Shown in pieces: positions 46,440 to 56,353 of a DNA stretch of 64,000 bases (its first letter is position 1; every line of letters starts with the position of its first letter). Position numbers and translations under genes: made by a program. The notes under the pieces are model-generated. The model ran no database searches. It saw only the letters and a list, made by a program, of their open reading frames with translations, and was not told the origin of the DNA. Source of the stretch: Castellaniella sp047971665 (lineage in GTDB: Bacteria > Pseudomonadota > Gammaproteobacteria > Burkholderiales > Burkholderiaceae_B). Location: NCBI RefSeq assembly GCF_047971665.1, contig NZ_JBKEAA010000027.1, positions 110,216-174,215 of the forward strand, read 5' to 3'.

Positions 46440-46715
46440 TCAGGGGATTTCGCGCATTTCTATGTCGGTGACGTCCCGTGCCCGGGCGGGTTGCCCGGAG
46501 CGTGACCAGGCCCCGGGCCGCGGCGGCATGGTCGGGCGGCGGCGCTCGGCCCAATAGGCCTTGACGCCGAAGGGCCGGCCCTTGATCCGGGCGATGATGT
46601 ACAGCACGCCGATCGCCAGGGCGGTCGAGGCCATGAAGACAAAGGCCATCACCAGGCCGAAGAAGGCCAGGACCAGGAACAGGACGGCGCGCAGGATTTG
46701 CTGGATCAGATTCAT
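46440..46715 (-). CDS. Small two-helix membrane protein of unknown function
   Basis: This 91-residue protein starts MNLIQQILRAVLFLVLAFFG, with a second hydrophobic helix (VMAFVFMASTALAIGVLYII) and a basic, proline-rich C-terminal tail. The ATG at 46715 is preferred over a start 69 bases upstream because the extra residues look non-natural and AGGAG lies before 46715. I do not recognise a family. It is divergent from mrp. Confidence 0.6.
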   Translation of the reverse strand: MNLIQQILRAVLFLVLAFFGLVMAFVFMASTALAIGVLYIIARIKGRPFGVKAYWAERRRPTMPPRPGAWSRSGQPARARDVTDIEMREIP

Positions 46716-46899
46716 GAGGGTTGGACTCCTGGGGCCGGAAAAAGTTGCGTGCACGGCGCGATCGGGCGCCGGCCGGACGGGCATGGCGCGCGGCCAGAAC
46801 CGGCGCAGACGCCATACACATCCATATTGGGGTCAATCAGCGGAATTCCAAGTGAATCCGCTATGCTTGTGGTTTTGACTGCTTTCATCCTGATCTCTT

Positions 46900-47985
46900 A
46901 TGACTACCACGATACAGGACATCCGCGCGATCCTGTCCAGGGTCATCAACCCCGATACCCGGAAAACGCTGGCGGTGACCGAACCCGAGTTGCAGATCAC
47001 GGCCTCGGGCGATGTCGTCCACATCACTGTAACCCTGGGCTATCCCTTGTTCAATGGTGAGCAGGCCCTGGATGCCGCCATCCGGACCGCGCTGGAGGCG
47101 GTCGGAGTCCGTCTCGGGACGCTGGAATTCCAGTCACGGATCGTGGCGCATGCGGTCCAGCGAGGATTGCGTCCCCTGGACAGCGTGCGCAACATCATTG
47201 CCGTGGCGTCCGGCAAAGGCGGGGTCGGCAAGAGCACCACGGCCGTCAACATGGCCCTGGCCCTGCAGGCGCAAGGCGCCCGTGTCGGCTTGCTGGACGC
47301 CGATATCTACGGTCCCAGCGTGCCCATCATGCTGGGGCTGTCGGGCAAGCCCAAAAGCGTCGATGGCAAGAGCATGGAACCCATGATCGGCCATGGCTTG
47401 CAGACCAACTCGATCGGCTTCCTGATGGACGATGATGGCCCGGCGATCTGGCGGGGCCCCATGGTGACCCAGGCCCTGACGCAGTTGCTGTCGCTTACCA
47501 ATTGGAACGATCTGGATTATCTGATCGTGGACATGCCCCCTGGAACAGGCGATATTGCCCTCACCATGGCCCAGAAGGTGCCGCTCACGGGAGCGGTCAT
47601 CGTCACCACGCCCCAGGATCTGGCCCTGGCCGATGCCCGCAAGGGTCTGATCATGTTCCAGAAGGTAGATGTCCCGGTGCTAGGGATCGTTGAAAACATG
47701 TCCGTTCATGTGTGCTCCAACTGCGGGCACGCCGAGCCGATCTTCGGCCAGGATGGCGGCCGCCAGCTGGCGGCGACCTATCATTTGCCCTGGCTGGGCG
47801 CTTTGCCGTTGCAGCTCGATATCCGCGAGGAAACCGACTCCGGCCGGCCGAGCGTCGTCGCTTCGCCCGATGGCGAGGCGGCGCGCCGATACCAGGACAT
47901 CGCCCGCCAGCTGGCCATTCATGTGGCGGGACAGCCGCTGGATGATTCCGGTACACGACCCAGGGTCGTGGCGCGCACGACCTGA
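46900..47985 (+). CDS. mrp: Mrp/ApbC-type iron-sulfur cluster carrier ATPase
   Basis: This 361-residue P-loop protein has an N-terminal MIP18/DUF59 domain, a deviant Walker A SGKGGVGKST and the cluster-binding CSNC. ApbC/Mrp proteins bind and transfer Fe-S clusters. The stop codon shares a base with the tamA start (TGATG), so the genes are translationally coupled even though their known roles differ. Confidence 0.93.
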   Translation: MTTTIQDIRAILSRVINPDTRKTLAVTEPELQITASGDVVHITVTLGYPLFNGEQALDAAIRTALEAVGVRLGTLEFQSRIVAHAVQRGLRPLDSVRNIIAVASGKGGVGKSTTAVNMALALQAQGARVGLLDADIYGPSVPIMLGLSGKPKSVDGKSMEPMIGHGLQTNSIGFLMDDDGPAIWRGPMVTQALTQLLSLTNWNDLDYLIVDMPPGTGDIALTMAQKVPLTGAVIVTTPQDLALADARKGLIMFQKVDVPVLGIVENMSVHVCSNCGHAEPIFGQDGGRQLAATYHLPWLGALPLQLDIREETDSGRPSVVASPDGEAARRYQDIARQLAIHVAGQPLDDSGTRPRVVARTT

Positions 47986-49868
47986 TGCGGTGGGGTGTGC
48001 CGACTTCCGGCCTGAGGCTTTCCCCGTTGCGTCAGGTGCTGCTCGGCGCCGGCATCGTCGCCTGTGCGCCCGCCCTGGCGGCGCCTCCGGAGGTCATCAT
48101 CGATCCCGGCGGCGCGCCGCCCAAGGTGTTACAGGCCATTACCGATGCGGTCGGCGTCATCACGCGCCTGACCGAGGATCAGGATGTGCGCGAGGTCTCG
48201 CGCTTGCGCCGGCGGGCGTGGAAGGCGGCTCAGGCCGCCTTGCAGACCCAGGGCTATTTCGGGGCGACCGTGACGCTGGACGTATCGTCCGGCGCCGCCA
48301 ATGGCGGCGAGTTCTGGGACATCACGATCGACACCGGCGAACGTGCCCGGGTGCGTCAGCTAGGTCTGCGGTTCGAGGGAGCGCTCGCCGGAGAGGCCTA
48401 CGCCGCCCGGCGCCAGTCCCTGCGGGACGCCTGGCTGCTCAGGCCGGGCATGCCTTTCATCAACGATGACTGGAGCCATGCCAAATCCGCCTTGCTGGAC
48501 GACACCGCACGCCGGGATTTCTACTATGCCCGTTACGCGCAGACCCGGGCGGTCGTCGATCCTGAAGTCGCCAAGGCTGACCTGGAGGTTGCGCTGGACA
48601 GCGGACCGCCCGTCCGGATGGGAGATCTCCAGATCATCGGTCTGAAGCGGGTTCCCGAATCCCTGATCCGGCGCTATGTACGCTATGACCCGGGCGATGC
48701 CTACGATCAGACTCGCCTGGATGACTGGCAGCAGGCCCTGCAATCCACCTCGTTTTTCCGGGGTGCCTTCGTCACCCTGGACGATGGCACCGCGCCCGCG
48801 TCGCAGGCGGATGCTGCCGCCGACGCCGGGACGCCTTCGACAGCGGGCGCCCCGGCGTCGCCGCCTGAACGCCCCTCGGGAGATGCGCCCGTGACGCTGC
48901 CGGTGCGGGTCCAGGTCACCGAGGGACCGGCGCGTTACGCCAGCGGCTCGCTGGGCGTCGACAGCGATCACGGCATCCGGGTCGAAGGCCTGTACCGCCA
49001 GAATGTGGTCTTTGGCCTGCCAGTGTGGATCGAGACCGGGGCCGGTGTCGATGAAAAGCGCCAGCGCGCTTTCTTCGATGTGCATCTGCCGCCGACCATG
49101 AATGGCAGCACGGACAGTTTTGGCGTGCTCTACGAGCACTCCGATATCGAGGGCCTGGACACCAGTCGTGCCGGCCTGGGATGGAAGCGCAGCCAGACGC
49201 GCAAGGCGGCGGGTGACAGCCGCGTCGAATACGAGGTTCGCTGGGGGGCGCTGGTCGCCTACGACAAGACCCGTATTTCCGGTGGCGCCCGCTATGAGGT
49301 GCCCAGCTGGGCCGCCACCTGGCAGTGGCTGCGCCGCGATGTCGACTCGAAATACGATCCGCGCGAAGGCAATCTGATCGAGGTCGGTCTGGGTGTGGGC
49401 ACGACCCTGGACGATGGCAAGGATTTCTACCGCACCAGCCTGCGCGCCCAGCAGTGGTGGCCGATCGGCGATCGCGATGTCTTGACCGTGCGCGGCGAGA
49501 TCGGCAAGGTCTGGTCGCGCACCGACCGGCTGCCGCAGGACTTCTATTGGCGCACGGGCGGCTCGCGCAGCATCCGCGGCTACCGCTACCGGAGCATCGG
49601 CCTGGAGCGGGGCGATGCCGTGGTCGGCGCCCCCGTGCTGGGCGTGGCCAGCATCGAATACACCCACTATTTCACCGATGTCCTGGGCGCCAATGTCTTT
49701 GTCGATGCCGGCGATGCCGCCGAGTCCTTCGACCAGTTCGACTGGCATCTGGGGTATGGCGCCGGTCTGGCGGTTCGGACCCCCGCAGGGCCGTTCTACG
49801 TCGACCTGGCCTGGGGGCAGAAGGATCGCCGCCTGCGGCTGGAGTTTTCCCTGGGGATCGCGTTTTGA
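47985..49868 (+). CDS. tamA: Outer-membrane translocation component TamA
   Basis: This 627-residue Omp85-family protein has an N-terminal signal ending APALA, periplasmic POTRA domains and a C-terminal beta-barrel ending in Phe (SLGIAF), the usual outer-membrane signal. An Ala/Pro/Ser-rich stretch of roughly 30 residues near 265-300 sits between the last POTRA and the barrel and may be lineage-specific. With TamB it inserts or supplies outer-membrane proteins and lipids. It overlaps tamB by four bases. Confidence 0.9.
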   Translation: MRWGVPTSGLRLSPLRQVLLGAGIVACAPALAAPPEVIIDPGGAPPKVLQAITDAVGVITRLTEDQDVREVSRLRRRAWKAAQAALQTQGYFGATVTLDVSSGAANGGEFWDITIDTGERARVRQLGLRFEGALAGEAYAARRQSLRDAWLLRPGMPFINDDWSHAKSALLDDTARRDFYYARYAQTRAVVDPEVAKADLEVALDSGPPVRMGDLQIIGLKRVPESLIRRYVRYDPGDAYDQTRLDDWQQALQSTSFFRGAFVTLDDGTAPASQADAAADAGTPSTAGAPASPPERPSGDAPVTLPVRVQVTEGPARYASGSLGVDSDHGIRVEGLYRQNVVFGLPVWIETGAGVDEKRQRAFFDVHLPPTMNGSTDSFGVLYEHSDIEGLDTSRAGLGWKRSQTRKAAGDSRVEYEVRWGALVAYDKTRISGGARYEVPSWAATWQWLRRDVDSKYDPREGNLIEVGLGVGTTLDDGKDFYRTSLRAQQWWPIGDRDVLTVRGEIGKVWSRTDRLPQDFYWRTGGSRSIRGYRYRSIGLERGDAVVGAPVLGVASIEYTHYFTDVLGANVFVDAGDAAESFDQFDWHLGYGAGLAVRTPAGPFYVDLAWGQKDRRLRLEFSLGIAF

Positions 49869-52800
49869 GGAAGATCTTCTGGCGCGGTCTGCGGTTCTTC
49901 GGACTCTGGGGACTGCCGCCCATCGTGATGGCGCTGGTGCTGGTCATCGTCTTCGCCGCCTGGTGCGCGTCCAGCGCGACGGGCACCCGCTGGCTGCTGC
50001 GCACCGTGGCGGAACAGCTGGGCGGCCAGGTCCAGGGCGTACGCGGCACGCTGGCCGACGGAGTGTACGTCGAAGATATGACGATTGCCTTGCCGGACGT
50101 GGATGTGCGCGTGACAGGGCTGCATCTCAAGGCGCTCTGGCGCGAGCTGCTGGAGCGCCGCCTGCACATCAATGACCTGTCCGCCTCGCGTGTGGATGTG
50201 GACGTGCGCACCGCGCCGGATACCGCGCCCCCCGACGCCGAGCCTTTCCGGATGCCGACGTTGCCCTTGAGCCTGCGGGTCGACCGGTTGGCGCTGGAGG
50301 GGCTGGGCCTGCGGATCGACCAGACGCCGCTGCCCGTCGATCTGCTGTCGGTCTCGACTGCGCTGGCGCTGGATGCCCGTACCGCGACCGTGACGCTGAA
50401 CGATCTGCAAGCCGCCTACCAGGGCATGTTGCTGCAGCTTGGCGGGGATCTGGCAGTGCGTGAACTGGCTGCGCCCTGGCCCTTCGAGCTCAAGCTGCAC
50501 GGGGCTGCGCAGGATCGTGGCGCACAATCGCCCGTCTGTCTGCGGCAGATGGTGGCGGCCGGCATGCCGCAGGCTGGCGATAAGACGCCCGAGGGCAAAG
50601 ACGATTGCCGGATCGACCTGGACGTGCGCCTGACCGGCGATCTTCAGGCTGTGCATCTGCAGGCTGCGGGGCAGGGCGAAGGCATGGCCTTGCAGGCCCG
50701 GGCCGATATCTTTCCTGATCAGCCCTTCCCGCTGGGAGCCGCGCAGGCGGATGTGCAGCTTCCGGGCGATGCTCGCGTGACGCTGGCTGTCACGCCCGAA
50801 GCGCCAGGGCCCGACGGCCTGCGGCCGGTCAATGCGCAGTGGTCCGTGCAGCAACTGCGACCGGCGGCCTGGTTGCCCCGGGGCCTGGGGCCGACGCTGC
50901 TGAACCTGAAGGGCGCGGTGCAGGCGCGTCTGGATGCCGGACAGCGCTTGCAGGATATCGGGCTGAATCTGGTGTTCGATGGCCCCAATCGCTGGAATGG
51001 CCAGCCTCTGTCGGGACAAGTCCGGCTGGATCGTCTGTCGCGGGCCGATGGGGTCCTGTTCGATGCCCAGGCTCAAGCGCCGGTGAACCTGCTGGGGCTT
51101 CAGGCCGCGGGCCTGGATGTGGATCTGGCGCTGGGGCCGGACCGGGTGCGCGCCGGCGGCGATGTGTCGGTGGCCGCCAGCCGGCTGACGCTGCGGGCGC
51201 AGTTGCCGGCCCTGGCCGCCGTCTGGCCCGATGTGCCGGGGGGCGCGCAGCTGGAGATGGATTTCTCCGGGCCGCTGGCGAATCACCAGGGCCGTCTCAA
51301 AGCCCGCTATACCCCCGCCGGCGCGCGCGAGCGGGTTCCCGGCCAGGCGCCCATGAGTCTGGATCTGGCGTTCGGGGGCGGCTGGACGCAAGCGCAGGGC
51401 TGGCGGGGTCGGTTGACCTCATTGCGCGCCGAACATGCCGGTCTGATCCTGGACAGCCGGACGGCGGTGGCGCTGACGCTCGATGCCGAAGGCGGCTGGC
51501 AGGTCGGTGAGGCGACGCTCGGCGTGGCGCTGGATGGCGAGTCTCTGCTCAGTCTGCATCATCAGGCTTCGGCCGGTCGGCAGGGGCGATGGGAAACGCG
51601 CGGGCGCGTCGATCCGTTGACGATCTCGCCCGAACGCATCGCCCGCTTGCAGGCCTGGCTGGGCCAGATTGACGGGAAGCAGGGCGGGGTGCGCATCCAA
51701 CCGTCCAGACAGGCGCAGCGCAGTCGCTTGAATGCGAGCCTGGACTGGGCCTTGAAGTTCGATGATGCGCTGAGCGGCGACATTCATCTGGCGCGTCGGG
51801 AGGGCGATCTGACCGTGCCCGGCGATGTGCCCATCCGGCTGGGCCTGGAAGACGCCCGCCTGGATATCGCCATCCGGCGTCTTGGCGCCGGGCTCAGCCG
51901 CGCCGACGCGGATCTGCGGATCAGTACCCGCAAAATGGGCAGCATGCGCCTGCGGGCCGATACACCGATCCACATGGCGGCGAGTGGCGGTCCGGTGCTG
52001 CGGCCGCAGGATGAGCGGCATGTGCGTTTCGAGGCCAGGTCCGAGAATCTGGCCTGGGTGAACCTGTTGCTGGGTGATGAGATGGAGGTCGGCGGTACGC
52101 TGCAGGCCGACGTCCAGGGCCGTAGCCGCCCTGACGGCAGCTGGGTCCTGTCGGGGCCGGTCAGCGGCAATGGCCTGCGCCTGCTGATGGCCGACCAGGG
52201 CGTGCGGTTGCTGGACGGCACCTTGCAGGCGCATTTTGATGGCGCGCGGGTGGTGCTGGATCATCTGCGCTTTCCGGCGGTGCGCCGGGTCGTTCCCAAG
52301 GAATGGCGGACCGCCACCTGGATTTCGGAAAATCCGGATGCCCGGGACGGTGCGCTGGACCTGTCGGGCGCCTGGGATCTGCTCGAGCATCAGGGGCAGG
52401 TGGATGTGTCCTTGCGGCGTTACCCGGTGCTGCAGCGGTCCGACCGCTATGCCATGGTCAGCGGCACTCTCCAGATCCGGGCCACGCTGCCGGAAATTCT
52501 CATCAGTGGCAAGATCACGGCCGATGCCGGCTGGTTCGATCTGGATATGCTCAACGCCATTCCTTCTCTGGACAGCGATGTGGTGATCCTCGAGCCGGGC
52601 ACCAAGGAGGCGGCCCCCTCGAAAGCCCCGCCCCTGGATCTGCGAGCCGATCTGACCATCGATCTGGGGCCGCGTTTCTACCTGACCGGGTTCGGCCTGG
52701 ACTCGGGGCTGGTCGGCAGCATGGACCTGCACATGAGGGACGGCAAGCTCACGGCGCTGGGCCAGCTGCGCACCCGGGGCGGCGCGATCAACACCTACGG

Positions 52801-53389
52801 CCAGCATCTGCAGTTGCGGCGCGGCACCATCACCTTCCAGGGGGATGTGTCCAATCCCGTGCTCGATATTCAGGCGCTGCGCACCGATGTGGCCGTGCAG
52901 GCCGGTGTGCGGGTGGCCGGCACCGCCCGGCGTCCTCGGATCGATCTGATGTCGCGCCCGGAAGTCAGCGAGGCTGAAAAGCTGTCCTGGCTGCTGTTGG
53001 GCCACGGGCCGGATCAGGGCGGCGCGGACATGGCGCTGCTGTTCTCGGTGGGCAGTTCCTTTCTGTCCGACGGCGAGCCGTTCTACAAGCGCTTTGGCCT
53101 GGACGAGCTGAGCATGCGCTCGGGCGAACTGGGCAGCGCCGGCAGCATCCTGCCGGTCGAAAGTGTCGTCAGCGGGCTGGAAACGGGCGCCAGCCCTATC
53201 GAGCAGCGTTTCATCCTGGCCGGCAAGACCCTGACCGACGACCTGCGGCTGAGCCTGGAGCAGTCGCTGGCGCAGACCGGCACCGTGGCGCGGCTGAGCT
53301 ATCGCCTGATGCGTCGTTTGCAGGCCGAGGTGACGGTCGGCACCGTCAATGGCCTGGCGCTGGTCTATCGCTGGTTCTCGATGGATTGA
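49865..53389 (+). CDS. tamB: Translocation/phospholipid-transport protein TamB
   Basis: This 1174-residue protein is translated from a TTG overlapping the tamA stop. It has an N-terminal signal anchor (PPIVMALVLVIVFAAWCAS), a very long beta-rich middle and the conserved C-terminal DUF490 domain (LLGHGPDQGG and YRLMRRLQAEVTVG regions). TamB spans the periplasm from the inner membrane to TamA and works as a bridge for outer-membrane biogenesis. No ATG or GTG is well placed, so the TTG start is the best guess. An in-frame GTG at 49925 or ATG at 49928 would cut into the anchor. Confidence 0.9.
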   Translation: MRKIFWRGLRFFGLWGLPPIVMALVLVIVFAAWCASSATGTRWLLRTVAEQLGGQVQGVRGTLADGVYVEDMTIALPDVDVRVTGLHLKALWRELLERRLHINDLSASRVDVDVRTAPDTAPPDAEPFRMPTLPLSLRVDRLALEGLGLRIDQTPLPVDLLSVSTALALDARTATVTLNDLQAAYQGMLLQLGGDLAVRELAAPWPFELKLHGAAQDRGAQSPVCLRQMVAAGMPQAGDKTPEGKDDCRIDLDVRLTGDLQAVHLQAAGQGEGMALQARADIFPDQPFPLGAAQADVQLPGDARVTLAVTPEAPGPDGLRPVNAQWSVQQLRPAAWLPRGLGPTLLNLKGAVQARLDAGQRLQDIGLNLVFDGPNRWNGQPLSGQVRLDRLSRADGVLFDAQAQAPVNLLGLQAAGLDVDLALGPDRVRAGGDVSVAASRLTLRAQLPALAAVWPDVPGGAQLEMDFSGPLANHQGRLKARYTPAGARERVPGQAPMSLDLAFGGGWTQAQGWRGRLTSLRAEHAGLILDSRTAVALTLDAEGGWQVGEATLGVALDGESLLSLHHQASAGRQGRWETRGRVDPLTISPERIARLQAWLGQIDGKQGGVRIQPSRQAQRSRLNASLDWALKFDDALSGDIHLARREGDLTVPGDVPIRLGLEDARLDIAIRRLGAGLSRADADLRISTRKMGSMRLRADTPIHMAASGGPVLRPQDERHVRFEARSENLAWVNLLLGDEMEVGGTLQADVQGRSRPDGSWVLSGPVSGNGLRLLMADQGVRLLDGTLQAHFDGARVVLDHLRFPAVRRVVPKEWRTATWISENPDARDGALDLSGAWDLLEHQGQVDVSLRRYPVLQRSDRYAMVSGTLQIRATLPEILISGKITADAGWFDLDMLNAIPSLDSDVVILEPGTKEAAPSKAPPLDLRADLTIDLGPRFYLTGFGLDSGLVGSMDLHMRDGKLTALGQLRTRGGAINTYGQHLQLRRGTITFQGDVSNPVLDIQALRTDVAVQAGVRVAGTARRPRIDLMSRPEVSEAEKLSWLLLGHGPDQGGADMALLFSVGSSFLSDGEPFYKRFGLDELSMRSGELGSAGSILPVESVVSGLETGASPIEQRFILAGKTLTDDLRLSLEQSLAQTGTVARLSYRLMRRLQAEVTVGTVNGLALVYRWFSMD

Positions 53390-53462
53390 AAGGAACGGGC
53401 GCCAGTGCGCCGTCCATCGTTGATGTGCCTTAAAATACCGCAACTTTGAACAGAGGGCGCTC

Positions 53463-54026
53463 ATGAGCATCAAAAACGACCGCTGGATCCGGCGCGCTGC
53501 GCAGGCCGGAATGATCGAACCCTTCGAGCCCGGTCAGGTGCGCTCGATCGATGGCCAGAAAATCGTCAGCTATGGCACCAGCAGCTATGGCTATGATGTG
53601 CGCTGCGCCAACGAATTCAAGATCTTCACGAACATCAACTCCAGCATCGTCGACCCCAAGGCCTTCGATGAAAGATCCTTTGTGGATTTCCAGGGGGACG
53701 TCTGCATCATCCCGCCCAATTCCTTCGCCCTGGCCCGCACGGTCGAGTTCTTCCGCATCCCGCGCTCCGTGCTGACCGTGTGCCTGGGGAAAAGCACCTA
53801 TGCCCGTTGCGGCATCATCGTCAACGTCACGCCGCTGGAACCCGAATGGGAAGGCCATGTGACGCTGGAATTTTCCAACACCACCCCCCTGCCGGCGAAG
53901 ATCTACGCGGGCGAGGGCTGCGCCCAGATGCTGTTCTTCGAGAGCGACGAGGTCTGCGAAACCTCCTACGCCGACCGGGGCGGCAAATACCAGGGACAGC
54001 AGGGTGTCACGCTGCCGCGTACCTAG
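53463..54026 (+). CDS. dcd: dCTP deaminase
   Basis: This 187-residue enzyme has the trimer-forming core (TPLEPEWEGHVTLEFSNTTP) with the catalytic glutamate and SSYGYDVRCANEFKIF near the start. It turns dCTP into dUTP, the first step to dTTP in many bacteria. The C-terminal sequence KYQGQQGVTLPRT is typical. It is followed after five bases by the decarboxylase gene, so the two may be co-transcribed. Confidence 0.96.
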   Translation: MSIKNDRWIRRAAQAGMIEPFEPGQVRSIDGQKIVSYGTSSYGYDVRCANEFKIFTNINSSIVDPKAFDERSFVDFQGDVCIIPPNSFALARTVEFFRIPRSVLTVCLGKSTYARCGIIVNVTPLEPEWEGHVTLEFSNTTPLPAKIYAGEGCAQMLFFESDEVCETSYADRGGKYQGQQGVTLPRT

Positions 54027-54031
54027 CCGCC

Positions 54032-56296
54032 ATGAAATTTCGTTTTCCCATCGTCATCATCGACGAAGACTATCGTTCCGAGAATGCCTCGGGATTCGGC
54101 ATCCGCGCCCTGGCCTCGGCCATCGAGGCCGAGGGGGTCGAGGTTCTGGGGGTCACCAGCTACGGTGACCTCAGTTCTTTTGCGCAGCAGCAGAGTCGCG
54201 CCAGCGCTTTCATCCTGTCGATCGACGACGAGGAATTCGATGAGGATTCCCCCCAGGATGTCGCCAACGCGATCAAGAATCTGCGCGCCTTCATCGGCGA
54301 GTTGCGGTTTCGCAACGAGGACATCCCCATCTATCTGTATGGCGAGACCCGCACCTCGCAGCACATCCCCAACGACATCCTGCGCGAACTGCATGGTTTC
54401 ATCCACATGTTCGAGGACACGCCGGAGTTCGTCGCGCGCCACATCATCCGTGAGGCCCGCGCGTACCTGGACAGCCTGCCGCCGCCGTTCTTCCGCGAAT
54501 TGCTGGATTACGCCTCCGATGGCTCCTATTCCTGGCACTGCCCGGGCCATTCGGGCGGGGTGGCCTTCCTGAAGAGTCCCGTGGGACAGATGTTCCACCA
54601 GTTCTTCGGCGAGAACATGCTGCGCGCCGACGTCTGCAATGCGGTCGACGAACTCGGCCAGTTGCTGGATCACACCGGGCCGGTGGCCGAGTCCGAGCGC
54701 AATGCCGCGCGCATCTTTCATGCCGACCATTGTTTCTTCGTCACCAACGGCACCTCGACGTCGAACAAGATCGTCTGGCATGCCAACGTGGCCGCGGGAG
54801 ACGTGGTGGTGGTGGATCGCAACTGCCACAAGTCGATCCTGCACGCCATCACCATGACCGGCGCCATTCCGGTGTTTCTGCGCCCCACGCGCAATCATCT
54901 GGGCATCATCGGTCCGATTCCGCTGGAGGAATTCGACCCCGAGAGCATTCGTCGCAAGATAGAGGCCAATCCCTTTGCGCGCCAGGCCGCCAACAAGCGC
55001 CCGCGCATCCTGACGCTGACGCAGAGCACCTATGACGGCGTGATCTACAACGTCGAAATGATCAAGGAAAAGCTCGGCTCGGAGATCGACACCCTGCATT
55101 TCGACGAGGCCTGGCTGCCGCATGCGGCCTTTCACGAGTTCTACGAGGACATGCATGCCATCGGGCCGGATCGCCCGCGCAGCAAGGACACGATGATCTA
55201 TGCGACGCACTCCACGCACAAGCTGCTGGCGGGACTGTCGCAGGCTTCGCAGATCGTCGTCCAGGATTCCGAGGACCGCAAGCTGGACCGCAACCTCTTC
55301 AACGAGGCCTTCCTGATGCACACCTCGACCTCGCCGCAGTACGCCATCATCGCGTCCTGCGACGTGGCTGCGGCCATGATGGAGCCGCCGGGCGGCACGG
55401 CCCTGGTCGAGGAATCCATTCGCGAGGCGCTGGATTTCCGTCGCGCCATGCGCAAGGTCGAATCCGAGTTCGGCAAGAACGACTGGTGGTTCAAGGTCTG
55501 GGGCCCCAACCGCCTGGTCTCCGAGGGCATCGGCAACCGCGAGGACTGGGTACTGGGTTCGGGCGATGAGTGGCATGGGTTCGGCGATCTGGCCGAAGGC
55601 TTCAACATGCTCGACCCGATCAAGGCCACCGTGGTGACGCCGGGGCTGGATATTTCCGGTACTTTTGCCGATTCCGGCATTCCCGCGGCGCTGGTCTCGC
55701 GTTATCTGGCCGAGCATGGCGTGGTGGTCGAAAAGACCGGTCTGTACTCGTTCTTCATCCTGTTCACCATCGGCATCACCAAGGGACGCTGGAACACGCT
55801 GCTGACCGCCTTGCAGCAGTTCAAGGATGACTACGACCGCAATCAGCCCCTGTGGCGGGTGTTGCCGGAATTCAGCCGTTCCCACAAGCGCTACGAGCGG
55901 ATGGGGCTGCGCGATCTGTGCCAGAAAATCCACGAGGCCAACCGTCATTACGATTTCGCGCGCCTGACCACGCGGGTGTATCTCAGCGACATGGAGCCGG
56001 CCATGCGGCCGGCCGACGCCTACGCGCGCATGGCCCACCGCGAGGTCGAGCGGGTGCCCGTCGATCAACTGGAAGGCCGGGTCACCGGGGTACTGCTGAC
56101 CCCTTATCCACCAGGCATTCCGCTGCTGATTCCGGGCGAGCGGTTCAACCGCGACATCGTCGATTACCTGAAATTCACTCAGGAATTCAATCAGCAGTTC
56201 CCGGGCTTCGAGACCGACGTCCACGGACTGGCATTCGAAACCGACGGGCAGGGCCGGCGCCACTACTACGTCGATTGCATTCGCGAAGGCGCCTGA
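54032..56296 (+). CDS. Arg/Lys/Orn decarboxylase, fold-type I (large)
   Basis: This 754-residue PLP enzyme has an N-terminal response-regulator-like wing domain and a central PLP domain with the Schiff-base lysine K397 in STHKLLAGLSQAS. A C-terminal domain follows. It decarboxylates arginine, lysine or ornithine to a polyamine precursor. No amino-acid antiporter is adjacent, so a biosynthetic role is favoured over acid resistance. The ATG at 54032 is inside the gap after dcd; a start in the dcd gene would be in a shadow frame. The substrate cannot be decided from the motifs I can see. Confidence 0.9.
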   Translation: MKFRFPIVIIDEDYRSENASGFGIRALASAIEAEGVEVLGVTSYGDLSSFAQQQSRASAFILSIDDEEFDEDSPQDVANAIKNLRAFIGELRFRNEDIPIYLYGETRTSQHIPNDILRELHGFIHMFEDTPEFVARHIIREARAYLDSLPPPFFRELLDYASDGSYSWHCPGHSGGVAFLKSPVGQMFHQFFGENMLRADVCNAVDELGQLLDHTGPVAESERNAARIFHADHCFFVTNGTSTSNKIVWHANVAAGDVVVVDRNCHKSILHAITMTGAIPVFLRPTRNHLGIIGPIPLEEFDPESIRRKIEANPFARQAANKRPRILTLTQSTYDGVIYNVEMIKEKLGSEIDTLHFDEAWLPHAAFHEFYEDMHAIGPDRPRSKDTMIYATHSTHKLLAGLSQASQIVVQDSEDRKLDRNLFNEAFLMHTSTSPQYAIIASCDVAAAMMEPPGGTALVEESIREALDFRRAMRKVESEFGKNDWWFKVWGPNRLVSEGIGNREDWVLGSGDEWHGFGDLAEGFNMLDPIKATVVTPGLDISGTFADSGIPAALVSRYLAEHGVVVEKTGLYSFFILFTIGITKGRWNTLLTALQQFKDDYDRNQPLWRVLPEFSRSHKRYERMGLRDLCQKIHEANRHYDFARLTTRVYLSDMEPAMRPADAYARMAHREVERVPVDQLEGRVTGVLLTPYPPGIPLLIPGERFNRDIVDYLKFTQEFNQQFPGFETDVHGLAFETDGQGRRHYYVDCIREGA

Positions 56297-56353
56297 TGCG
56301 CCGCCGCCTCGGTTCGTGCGTGGATCCGGCATCGTGACGGATGGGGGGGGCGC